From contig JAQPZY010001675.1 of assembly GCA_029931535.1 (NCBI GenBank), positions 7,773,501 through 7,837,500 on the forward strand: a stretch of 64,000 bases of DNA. The letters run 5' to 3'. A program made the position numbers and the translations under genes. Source of the DNA: Margaritifera margaritifera. Lineage: Eukaryota > Mollusca > Bivalvia > Unionida > Margaritiferidae. A model generated the notes under the pieces. The model saw only the letters and a program-made list of their open reading frames with translations. It was not told the DNA's origin and searched no databases. Shown in pieces: positions 1-12,700 of this stretch (the first letter of the stretch is position 1; the number at the start of each line of letters is the position of its first letter).

Positions 1-652
1 CTGTCCATGAGAGCCACAAAGTTCATTACCTTATAGTGAAACTGCCTTATAAAGGAAGTAAATTATGCATACAATTTTACTGCTACATAATCAAATGGGA
101 TCCATGGTCCTTGACAGTGGCTATTCTTTGTCTTTTCATGTTTCAGTGGTCCCATGAACAGCCATCAGTTGTTGGTAGCACTGAGATGTATGAGAGCATA
201 TTAACTTCTTTCAAGGGTAGAACTGGTTGCATGAGATTCAGTGGTGAATCTTAAGATAATGGAGGAGTGAAGCATTCAGTGGAATACGAGGTCACTTACA
301 AACTAGTCTTGCAGGTGCAGAACCTTTAGGAGCCATAGCAGCTTAGTTGCTTGAGCTTCAAATTCATAATCCAAGGGTTGCAGGTTTTTGATACCTGCCC
401 TGCCAGGTCAGCTGCCTCGGTATTCCCTTGGGAAAGATATTTAGCTCTCATTTTCTTGGCATGCTATATCAATAATGTGATGAAAGTTCTGTTAAAAACT
501 AACCAACAAACCAGATCCTTTAATCTTTTTGTGTCTGTGTCTTATTGTGATGTTGAAGTACCTGGTTTGATCCTAAGTGGCAGCTGTACTTCATTCTTCC
601 TATTGCAGAATTAATACAGCAAAACAAATTCTGATTTAACTCTCATTTTCAG
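1..652. other. ADAT1 intron (upstream part)
   Basis: Non-coding by absence of ADAT1 homology: the HAE-containing exon expected before base 653 was not found here. Apart from the SINE at about 335-525, no further feature could be supported. Confidence 0.6.
335..525 (+). mobile_element. tRNA-related SINE, copy 1
   Basis: A diverged B-box-like stretch (gcaggtttttgatacctgc) is followed by a block with tcagctgcctcggtattccc and ttgggaaagatatttagctc. A second copy at about 9805-9985 shares the block from cagctgcctc through gatatatcaataatgtg and the tail rich in aaccaacaaa. Two separate copies with a common internal structure support a SINE family; the family name is not known to me. Confidence 0.65.
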
Positions 653-789
653 TTACTTGTACCAAGAGCTACTAGCAGTCTACAGAGGAGATGAAAGTCC
701 TGTATTGGAGCTTGGGAAAGACGAGGGGGATGTGATGTGCAAGGTTAAGGAAGGGGTCCAGTTCCACTTCTTTACAAGTCAAACTCCTT
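653..789 (+). CDS. ADAT1: ADAT1 exon (deaminase core, first in window)
   Basis: Preceded by a clear pyrimidine tract and AG (tctcattttcag). It starts with the last base of a codon and encodes [16 protein letters not shown], then [15 protein letters not shown], then the first base of a Cys codon. This corresponds to the segment between the HAE motif and the PCGDAS zinc motif of ADAT1. The donor is T/gtaatt, a weak match to consensus, but joining to base 4904 recreates an uninterrupted P-C-G-D-A-S. Confidence 0.9.
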
Positions 790-3700
790 GTAATTATTTA
801 ATATTCAGTAATTTTGAATTTGACACCTGCCATGAATGTTGCAAAAGGTGAAAGAGTGGCCAGAAAATTATTTTATTATCAATCCTGGATCAGCTTTTGT
901 CTTTATTGTATTAACAGATAGCAAGATGTATACAATGTATCACTTTTCCATCATTGATGAGCAGCATGTTGATGTTGATGTCACCAGTGTTAAGATTTTG
1001 TGTTTCAAAATGTGATTTTACCAGTCTTGGAAAGTCACATGACATACATGATATTGCAGTTTGTTGGCAAGACACAGATATCAGTTATTTTACCCAAAAG
1101 AAGATTACACAGCTGCAACACTTTGTTTTAGTTTCTTAGATTTTGTGTACTGAACTTGCACTGAAGTTTTTTGACATTTATCAAACCCCTTCTCTTGATT
1201 TTTGTAGTATTTCTGAAATATAATTGATTTTGTGAAGAAATATGGTGGATAAAAGGAAAACAGCTTACACTTGTATTGAAAAGTCATCAAATGATACATG
1301 TATTTTATCATCTCACCAGCCAGATTTGCAGAGAATATAGCATTATGCCTGTTCATTCTTTCATTCATTATGCCTCGATATCTTGGATCCTATTCCACCT
1401 GCACTTCAGAAAATTGGTATGTGCATGCATTGAAAGATGAAAGGACAACAGATTAATCAGTTTTTCATACTATGAAATAATATCAGAGTGTTTAATTGCT
1501 AACATTAGTTGTAAAAAAAAACCCCAAATGATTAAATTATGTTTTTAAATTAAATGTTTCCAGTTCTTTCAGGACAGATTTTTAAAACACTGATTATCTT
1601 TCAATAAAAGATATTTTTCTCCTGGATTAACTTGTGAAGCAGGTTTTTTTCTTTGGCACAGTTTTCTTAAAATCTCAAAAGCTTCATAATTTCCTAAAAA
1701 TCAACCCAAAAAAAACAAGTACACAAAATTGTGCATCATATTTGCAAACTCTACCTTTATTTCTTCATCAAGCCTATATTTAGAAATTTTCCCACTTTCT
1801 TCCCAAATGAAGGGGGTATTTTCCTCCAAAATGTTAAGTTCTAGAATACACCTAGCAACATCAAATGATTCAACATAATTTCTACATCTGGACATGGTGA
1901 CAAGCTTGACTGGTCCTCAATCACAATCAAAGCAAGGGAAACAACTCATCCAGTAATGCATTTTAGGAAGATCATAGCAGGATTGGAACTGGAAAATAAG
2001 ATGCTACACAAAAATCCAGAAATGTAATTTTCAATTGTACAAGGGTCATGGTGCCACTGACTATGTCATGGCACTGCGCCAAGCTAAATTGGCCTGTAGG
2101 AAAACACTAGCAACCGGTTCAAATCCTGTTCTGACCAAAATGGGTTGGCTGTTATGGCATATTTCTTTGCAAGGCATCAATCCTCCATTCAAGTCTGTAT
2201 ATTGTTGGCCACTCCAGATATACTCCAGTTGGCAAGGGGATTTGTGTTTACTAAACACTTTGGTTGTTTGTTGCTATCAAGTGCTGAGAACTACATTACT
2301 ATTATCAGCCGTTGACCTAAGAATTCATCTGTAGACAAAAAATTCATGTCCTGTGCAGAATAATCTGACAACAGTAAAGGTGTTCAAAGAAAGTATGTCT
2401 CTTTGATGGACAGTTTTCATCAGTATTGATCGATATGCAAAATATTTATGAACATAAAGTATCTGTAATGCTTGTCCAGGTTAAGTTGGAAAACATTACT
2501 GTCCAGTGAAAGTTAAGGTATTGGCTTATTTATATGCAAACTTCTGGCAAATGGATTTCAGTTAACAGCCAATTTCTCAATACACATTTACTTTGATTGC
2601 ATGATGCATTGCTTGTTTGCAGTAAATTCAGATATGCAACTGATATTGACCCCTTAGTCCTACCCACCCCACCCCACACCATCCCGGATCTTCATCTTTT
2701 AGTGATATACAGCAGTATATATACTTGCTGGATGTAAAAAGACAAACTTGGTCCATCTTTGCTCTCTTGAAAAACTTGGACAAGAGGCTCAAATTGTGGT
2801 GGTGGTCAAAACTGTTTATCATTGCAGAGCTATAGATAAGAATTTAATAAATTGGGTATTTTACTCTTAAGTTTAGAACTAATTGCAGTTTTTGCTCAAC
2901 TGGTCATAGACCAGAAAAGCTCATGGGATGGCCTATTGTCCATCATCTGACTTCATCTTCGGATGTCCATCTGTTTGTAAGCACAAGTTTGTTATCACTA
3001 CTCCACCTAAACTACTTGGAAGATTGCCATGAATTGTTACACACACATTCATCCCAAGATCTAGTTGGTATTAAATGAAAATGGAGCTGCTAACACATCC
3101 AATATGGCCACCACAGCAGCCATCTTGAAAATCTTATTATTGCTACTTCTCCAGAATGGATGGTCATATCAACATGGGTTTTTCAGTAACAGACTTTATA
3201 TGATGTCTAGTGAAATAAAAATGGTGCTGATCTGAAGTCCAATATGGCCACCATAGCAGCCATCGTGAAAATCAAGATATCTTGTTACATCCAATATGGC
3301 TGCCACAGTGGCTAATTTGAAAATCCCTCAAGAATATCAGAGATGGTTTGAACAATCAGCAGTTCGAAAGAAGAAATGGTCTTATCTTGAATTCCTGGAA
3401 ATTGTTTTTGGACAGTAGAGCGTCAGTCCTTTTGAGGGACTATTGTTTATATGCCTACCAATAAGGTGGAGCTTATTTTGTTATTTTGTTGTGCATCTGT
3501 CCCAGTAAATGTACATGCATCTGTCAGATACCAATTTAATTTCCATACAATGACTCAAATTGTCCAATATCTACAGTTCCAAACTTTGTAGATGGCTTGC
3601 ACTTGGGGTAAGAAAGAACTCTATTGATATTGGGGTCAAAGGTTAAGTTTACTGTGAGTGAAAGAAGAAGAATGGTTTCTGCACAGTAACTTGAATTCTC

Positions 3701-6700
3701 CATCATCTGTGGTTACCAAACTTTGTGGATGGCTTGCACTTGGGGTATGGAAGAACCCTATCGATTTTGAAATCAAAAGGTCAAAGACCAAGTCACTATG
3801 ACTCAATGAAAAATAATTAGTGTTACATCACAGACCTGCACCAAACATTGTGGATGGATTACACTTGGGGTGAGGATGAAACCTATCATTTTTGGGGTCA
3901 TAAGGTCAAAGGTAAAGGTTACTGTAACTAAATGAAGACAAGTGGTTTCTGTACAGAAATTTTAGTTACCGACATAGAAGACCAATAAACACTGGGCAGG
4001 CATATAATATTCCGTTCATGGTACTCTTATTGAAATTTGATAGGGTATTTTGTGAACACTGCAAAACGAAAACTTGAAACTCACCATATCAGACTGAGTC
4101 TTAGTCATAATGATGTTAATCATACCTTTTTGATTGCATCAGACATCATAGTTACCAAGATTAATTCAATAGGAGTTCGATTATATGGCTCTGTTTGAGT
4201 GAATGTACTCATGGTGATCAAATACTACCATTTCAAATGTGTATGGAAACATCTGGAGCTTGGACCGATAGCATACCTAATATTGATTGAACATGCCATC
4301 ATAAAACATGACCGTGCTTATAACAGAATCAGTATGCAGACAACTTTAGACTTAATGCTTAAAATTAAATTGTTTTGTGTAATTCAAATGCTTTTAAATA
4401 ATTCTATCCTATATGCAGTTTTAGTCCGTTTTTCTGCCTACAATGTACATATATGCTGTTTATCTAGAACTCTGGCACTGGGATATGTGTTTTACAAACA
4501 CATACTCTATTTTGACAGTAACATCAGTATCATGGATACTTTGATTTTTTAAATCCCATCTCGGGGCATCTTGGCACTTTAAATATATGGGCACAAATAT
4601 GTCCTTTGCTATATCTATTGCATCTATACTTTGCATTTCAGTTGGCTGATAGTGTAATTGTTCCTTCCAAATTTAGTAGAAAGTATGCAAGTCAGAATAT
4701 TTTATTCAGCATAAAATTGAGTAAATTAAGTGTCAGAGTAGAATCAATTTTCAGAAATATTGAATTATTTATAATGCAGTATGCAGATTGCCAATAAGTG
4801 ATTTACAGAAAATTTACTTAATATTTTGAATTTATAAAGTTTGTGAACATTTTGTGGCATTAAAATGCTCTAAATTTACAGTATTATCTTGACTATTATA
4901 AAGGTGGAGATGCATCTATATTTCCAAAGAATTATGAGGATGGATGTCAGATACAAGATGTTGGTCAAAGTGTAATAGAGTCTTGCCAGCAGGTCATCAG
5001 TGGGGGTACTTGGCTGTCCAAGAGATGTCCAGAAAGTCAGATATCAGAGAATTCTGGAAGATTGGGAACTTCTGTATTCTCTCAGTTCCAAGGTTGTGTT
5101 GGGGACAAGAAGTACAAATGTCAAGTCCACAGAAGTGAAGAAAATTATAAATGTTGTCTCAAGGGGGAGAAAATTAAATTCTTGCAAAATCGAGATTATG
5201 TTGAAAAATTACCCGTTGTTAAGAAGAGAAAGTTGGAGATTTATCAGCAGTCATCACCATGTTCTACTACAGTGTTAACATCAGATACATGTCATGAAGT
5301 AACATCACCATGTTCCACTGCAGTGTTAACATCAGATACATGTCATGAAGTAACATCACCATGTTCCACTACAGTGTTAACATCAGATACATGTCATGAA
5401 GTAACATCACCATGTTCCACTACAGTGTTAACATCAGATACATGTCATGAAGTAACATCACCATGTTCCACCTCAGTGTTAACATCCGATACTTGTCATG
5501 AAGTAACATCACCATGTTCCACTACAGTGTTAACATCAGATACATGTCATGAAGTAACATCACCATGTTTCACTACAGTGTTAACATCCGATACATGTCA
5601 TGAAGTAACATCACCATGTTCCACTACAGTGTTAACATCAGATACATGTCATGAAGTATGGACAAGAAGTACATTTTATGAAGATGAAGGTTCAGATCAC
5701 TCTAGTTTGTCACATAGTACAGAAAATACTAGAGTGACTGAGAGCTATGATGCAAGAACACACCATACATCTGATTCTCAACTTGAAGGGTGTGAAAAGA
5801 GGGATAATTCTGTAATTAATGGTCAAAATGAAGTAATGGCTTCAAGGGAGAGATTGTGCAGCAGCTGTGAATATAATGATATTAGTCACAGTCAAAACTT
5901 CTTTGAACAAAGGGACAAGATTCAGAACTGTTCAGATCCTAAGCCAGTGTGCACTAGTCCAAGAACATGTGATACTGGGACAGTTCAGAGCTGTGATTGT
6001 CAACCACAGACTGCTCAAAGTAGGGTGGACATTTACAGAACTGGAGCTAAGTGTGTCCCTGGTGGAATACAGGATCCCTTTGGGGAGGGGCAGAACTATC
6101 ACATTATGGGGGCATTCAGGATCAAGCCAGGGAGAGGAGAGAGAACTCTGTCCATGTCGTGTAGTGATAAACTGGCCAGATGGAATGTAGTCGGCTGCCA
6201 GGGGGCATTACTCTCACATTTTCTAACCAGTCCTGTATACTTTGTCTCAATCACTGTAGGAAGGTAGGTTTTATGTTTGCCACTATACCTAATGTCAGAG
6301 GGTGCTCAGGATTAGTTTTCTATGAGAGTGAAATCACTTGAAACTCAAAAATGTAACTATATTTATGTCAGTTGCACATAAAAGTGGATTTAGACTTAAA
6401 TGTTGCATTGCATGAATCACCTATATTGCTGTTTTGTTAATGTTGAAATCAGTATCTTACAGTAACAAGATTAATATGAACACTGACAGACTTCATATGG
6501 CTAATGATGTCTTAGTTCTCCAGACAAATAGGTTACTTACTGTTGCTTGGAGTCAAAAACAAAATTGGATCTAACTAATCTGTAGCAAAAAAAGAACTCA
6601 TTTGTATGCCCTTGCCATATGGGGGGGGGGGGCTGATATTGTTACCCATTTCCATCTGTTCCATCGGGTCCTGTAACATCACATCAAGTCTATATTTATT

Positions 6701-9700
6701 TGGAAGGGTTTATCTTCCTAAAGTTTTTGTGCAATTCATCATTTTTATATTTGTAGAACTTTAATTGGCACCATGTAGCCATTGTTGTGCTGAGGTGCTG
6801 TTAAATGCTAATACTTATCTATATACATATGTTTCATATCATATCTGTCACAAATAGTGTTTGTGCTCAATAACTTTTGAAGGATTTAATGGATTGAAAT
6901 AAAAAAAATTATTAAGTTTTACATTAAGAAGACCTAGGTCAAGTTAGATTTTCATCTTTTCCCAGCAAAGGTTTAGAGAGTTATGGCCCCTGTTTGACTT
7001 AGAAATTTGCCATTAAATGTTATTTCTGCTTAATTACTTTTTAAGGACTTCATGGATAGGAATGAAATATGGTATGAGGCTGTACATTAAAAAGACCTAT
7101 GTTGAGTTCGATTTTCACTATGTTGAGTTCGATTTTCACTGTTATCTGGCAGATTTTATAGAGTTATGACCCCTGTTTGACTTTGCATTTTGTCCTTCAA
7201 TTTCATTTCTGCTCATTTTAATTTTGAAGAAGTTCCTGGATTGAAATCAAATTTGGCATGATGCTTGACATTAAAAGGACCTATCTCAAATACAATTTTC
7301 ACTATTTTGTGGCATCATTTTATGGAGTTATAACCCTTGTTTGACTTTGAACTTTGCCCTTCAATTTTGTCTCCATTCAATAACTTTTGAAAGACATAAT
7401 GATTGAAATCAACTTAGGTATGAGGCTGTACATTAAAAGGCTCAGGTCAAGTTCAGTTTTCACCATTTTCTGTCAAATTTTATGGAGTTATGTTGCCAGT
7501 TCCTGTTTGAATAACTTTTGAAGCAGTACTTCATGGATTAAAACCAAATTTGGTTTGAGGTTTTACATTAAGAAGAACTAGGTCAGGTTGATTTTTGCTG
7601 TTTTGGGGCACAATTTTATGGATTGATGGCCCCTGATTGACCTAGAAATATGCCGTTTAATTGCATCATATTGGCAGGGGCATCCATGGCATATTAACAC
7701 ATTTCTAGTTTGGGTTTTAACTTTTATGTATTTCAGCATTGCAGGCAGTCAGTGTAATGTATACCTTATGGGTTTGGATCACTGCATACAAGATACTAGC
7801 ACATGTGATTTACTGTTACAAATGTGTTCTGTAGGTACCCCTACAGTGCAGAGGCCTTGATGAGAGCTGTAAATGGAAGATCAGAGGGGGTGACAGGACT
7901 GCCACTTGGCTACAGTATACAGAAGCCAGAGTTATACCAGACAAATTTAGAGTTTGAAGATGGAAGAAGGGCTGTTGAACACAAACAAGGGAGCCCAAAA
8001 ATAGTTCCTTGCTCAGCAGGTACTGGTGAAAGAGAATCTGAATATTGTATTGCTTATTATTTTGTGAGGGAAATGAGATGTATCGATGTTTTCATGCTAT
8101 GATTTTCTTCCGTTCTGAATACTCTGTTGAACCAAAATCAGGTGTAAATGATTTCACTTCATAGAAATGGCATTAAAGAATTTTGATAAAGTAATAGAGC
8201 AGTATAAATAATAGTTTTCTTCTGTGTAATGAAGGCCTGGTTCATTACAACTTGGTTAAAACTAAAGTCCCTCTTTAGAAGGGATAATTTATCATGTGTC
8301 CTTCAACAATTGTCTATGTTATCCATGAGGCACAGGAACATGCCTAACAAGTATACTTGGCCCAAGTTATGTTACTGATGCCTTTCGGGATATGTAATAG
8401 CAAGTATTAATTGGATTAAACAAGTAGTGAAAATTTAAAAGCATAAGTTTAGCTTACATATTTTTAGTTTATTTCAGAGTGATGTAGATGAATACATATA
8501 AACAGAAGAAAAAAAACTCAATAAAAAAGTATTTACAAGAACTGCACATTGGCGTGTGTATAACAAACTTGTGCAATCACAAAAAATGCAGGTAATGGTA
8601 TTTTGCAGAAAAATTCTTTTTCATATTACACCTAAGATCCCAAGGGCATGAGACATTGTGTCTTCATGTCTTCTTGATCAGGGGGGTGCAAAGAATTTAA
8701 AGGGGACCAAGAAAATGCTAGAAAATATGAACTAGTAGTTGTAAAAAATAAAATATTAACCTCATCATCTGCACTGCACACCATCTTTTTCTGTGGATTT
8801 CATTATTATAATAAAAGTTTCATCAATTGCTCAGGGAACCCATACAAATATTAACATGTTCTAATATTTGGTTTACCTGAAAAGAGCATGGAATTTTCTG
8901 TTCCTGATCTTGTTCTCAATCAGCTTTTGTCTTCACCCGTTATCTACAAGCTTTTGTTTTATATAATAATTCTCTTTTTCTTGGAATTATTTCTAGCTCT
9001 ACAGGTCATAGGCCAGAAGATCTTATGGCATGGCCTGCTGTCCATCATCTGTCATTCATCTGTCCATTAGCACAAGTTTGTTATCTCTACTCCACCTAAA
9101 CTACTTGGAGGATTGCCATGACTTACACACACATTCATCCTAAGGTTTAGTTGCTACTAAATGAAAATGGTGCTGCTCCGACATCCAACATGGCTGCCAC
9201 AATGACCATCTTGACAATCTTGTTATTGTTACTACTCATGAATGGATGGTCATATCAACATGGGGTTTCATTAAAAGACTTCTTATGATGTCTAGTTAGT
9301 CCTAAATGAAAATGGTTACTAGCCGAGTTCCATTATGGCAGCTATGGCAACCATCTTGAAAATCTTGTTATCACTACTCCAGAAAGTCATATTGACATGG
9401 AGTTTTCACTAAAAGACTTCTTATGATGTCTAGTTTGTCCTAAGTTAAACTGGTGCTGATCTGACATCCAGTATGACCACCACAGCAGCCATCTTGAAAA
9501 TCTTGTTATTGTTACTCGTCCTGAAATTATATAAACATGGGATTTTCACCAGACATCTTATGGTGTGTAATTGATCTTAAGTAAAAATTGTGCTGATCTG
9601 ATATTCGATGTGGCCACCACATTGGCCATCTTAAAATTTGTATTGCTACTACTCCTAGATGGAACGTCATGTCAGCATTGGGTTTTCACCAGAAGACTTC

Positions 9701-12700
9701 TTAAGATGTCATAGTTGGTACTAAATGAAAATGGTGCTGATTTGACTTCCAGTATGGCCACTATGGCAGCCATCATCAAAATCTTGTTATTACTACTCCT
9801 CAGTTCATCAAGTGTGGGACTTGTAATCCAAGCGTCACAGGTTCAGTACCCGCCCAGGATAGCCCATGTCAGCTGCCTCATTGTGTCTTTGGGAAAGGCA
9901 TTTAGCTCCCATTTCCTTGGCATGATATATCCAATAATGTGTTAAAAGTGCCATTAAAACCAACAAAAACTAAACAAAAAAGTAAATGGAAAGTCATATT
10001 GACATGAGATTTTCACTAGAAGACAAATTATGATATGTAGTTGGTCCTGATTAAAAATGGTGCTGATCTGACCTCAGATATGGCTGCCACAGTGAACATT
10101 TTGAAAATCTTGTCACTAATTCTCCTGAATGGATGGTCATTTCAACCTGAGGTTTTCACCAAAAAGTCTTCTAATGGTGTCTAGTTTGTCCTAAATGAAA
10201 ATGGTGCTGATCTTACATCTGGTATGGCTGCCACAGTGGTTTCAATACTCAGCAGTTAAATAGAAGAAATGGTAATGTTATATTCCTAGAAATTCTTTTT
10301 GGACATGAGAGCATCAGTCGTTATAAGGGACTCTTGTTTTTTAAAAAAGAAACTTTTAACTCAATGATTTAATGCTAAAATAATGTATTTCTGTAATGTT
10401 TAGCTCTGCTGGTCATAGACCAGACGAGCTTATGGTCTGGTCTGTTGTCCATCATCCATCTATCTGTTAGCACAAGTTTGTTATCACTGCTCCTCCTAAA
10501 CTACTTGGAGGATTCCAATGAAATAATTCATCCCAAGGTCTAGTTGGTCCTAAATGAAAATACTGCAGCTCAGACATCCAGAATGGCTGCCACAGTAGCC
10601 ATCTTGAAAATCTTGTTATTGCTACTACTCCTGAATGGATGGTCATATCAGCATGGTGTTTTCACTAAAACACTTCTTATAATATCTAGTTGGTCCTAAA
10701 TGAAATTGGTGCCAATCGGATGTCCAATATAGCTGTCACAGCAGCCATGTAGAAAATCATGTTATTGCTTCTCCTTCTGAAGGAAAAGTAGTATTTCCAT
10801 GGGGTTTTCACCAGAAGACTTTTTATGATGTCTATTTGTTCCTAGATGAAAATGGTGCTATTTGCACATTCAGTATGGATACCACAGGGGCCATCTTGAA
10901 AATCTTGGTATCGCTACTCCTGCTGAATGGATGGTCATATCAACATAGGGTTTTCACAAATGATGTCTATTTGGTCCTAAATGAAAATGGTGCTGCTCAG
11001 ACATTCAATATGGCCACCACAGTTGCCATCTTGAACATCTTATCACTACTCCTGAATGAATGGTCATATCAGTATGGGATTTTCACTGAAAGACTTTTTA
11101 TGATGTCTAGATGGTTGTAAATGAAATTGGTGCCAATCTGACTTTCAACATGGACACCACAGTGGCCATCTTGAAAATCTTGTTATCGCTACTTCTCTTA
11201 GATGGCTGGTCATATTGATATTGTGCTTGCACCAAAAGACTTCTTATGATGTCTAGTTAATTCTAAATGGAAATGGTGCCAGTCTGATATCTAGTATGGC
11301 CACCATGGCAGCCATCTTGCAAATCTTGTTATTGTTACTTCTCCAAAACACAAAGTCATATCAACATGGGGTTTCCACCAGAAGACTTCTTATGATGTCT
11401 TGTTGGTCCAGAAGGAAAATGGTTAAAAGGAAGAATTTATATTATATTGAATTCCTGAAATTTCTTTTTGGCCATTTGAGCATCACACCCTTCGAGGGAC
11501 TCTTGTCTTCATTGATAAATTCAGTCCTTTTTGACATTAGGTCAACTTTGACAATATGTTACACTATCCTCCAGCGGTGATTTTGCATTGAAGCTTGAAA
11601 GACAGCTAAACAAACCTTGAATACTTCAGTTGCCAAATTTGTAGTTTTACTTTAAGTGAATTGCCATTTGAAAAGTTTGATCACCTTTGGTGATTTTGTC
11701 AATGTTTAGCACCAACATAGATGTATTAAAGCAACAGACATGCACCAAAGAATTTTTTTTAGGTTATGTGTTCGAATTTTGCCAAAAATGTTGTAGGAGG
11801 GTTGCACTGGAATCAAGATTTGGGGAACATGGGACTAAAAGTTGCAGGAAACTTGCCATTCTGCACTCATGGTGCAACACTATTTTGAAATACTACTTTT
11901 TAAATGTATACATGTATGATTAACCTGGATTTATTTATGGCCATTTCTTCATGTATCCATTCTGTGTGAAATAGTTTTTTTGGTCATTTTATGCAAGTCT
12001 TCACACAAACACACACACAGACACACAACCAATCACACATCATATTATATATGGGCATCTTATAATGGAAGCCCTGACAATTCTTTATAAAATAGTTTGT
12101 TGTTTTCAGTTCTTTTATACTTGTTCTATGCAGTCTTATTACCACTTTAACTTGCATATGGTGTGAGAAATGATACAAAAGAAAATTCTCCTTAGAATGT
12201 GGAATATCCCTTTTATAGATTGATATCCATTTCAGCTATATGCTGGTATGCTGACAAGCAAGAGTCTCCCCCAGATGTTACTGTCAATGGCAGACAACAG
12301 GGGGTAACAGCAAAAAACTTTGACAAACCGGAATCCAGGTATGCTGCTTGTGTTTCAGCTGATAAAAATTGAACAAATCAGTTAAAGCTTGTAATGTTTG
12401 GAATTATGGAACATTACAATGGCAAAATGGCCTTTTTAAATTAGAGACTTTGTTCTATTTCAGCATGTTAATCAGCAGTCATTTATTAAAAATTTAACAT
12501 AGTGCAGTATTATTATGCTATAGAAACCAAGTCTGTTGACAGCCATAAATAGGCCTGAACAAGTGTTGCATGTCTGTTGATGGCCATAAAAAGGCCTGAA
12601 CAAGTATTGCATGTTTGTTGACAGCCATAAATAAGCCTGAACAAGTATTGCATGTCTGCTGACAGCCATAAATAGGTCTGAACAAGTATTGCATATCTGT

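Noticed and set aside
36..254. 72-codon ORF at the window start as the upstream ADAT1 exon
   Set aside because: No match to the HAE-containing part of ADAT1 and no suitable splice signals.
5867..6190. 107-codon ORF in another frame of the ADAT1 exon
   Set aside because: Shadow of the conserved ADAT1 frame, which carries all deaminase motifs.
9715..11580. Several plus-strand ORFs of 76-94 codons
   Set aside because: Chance frames within family P tandem units, repeating the same peptides.
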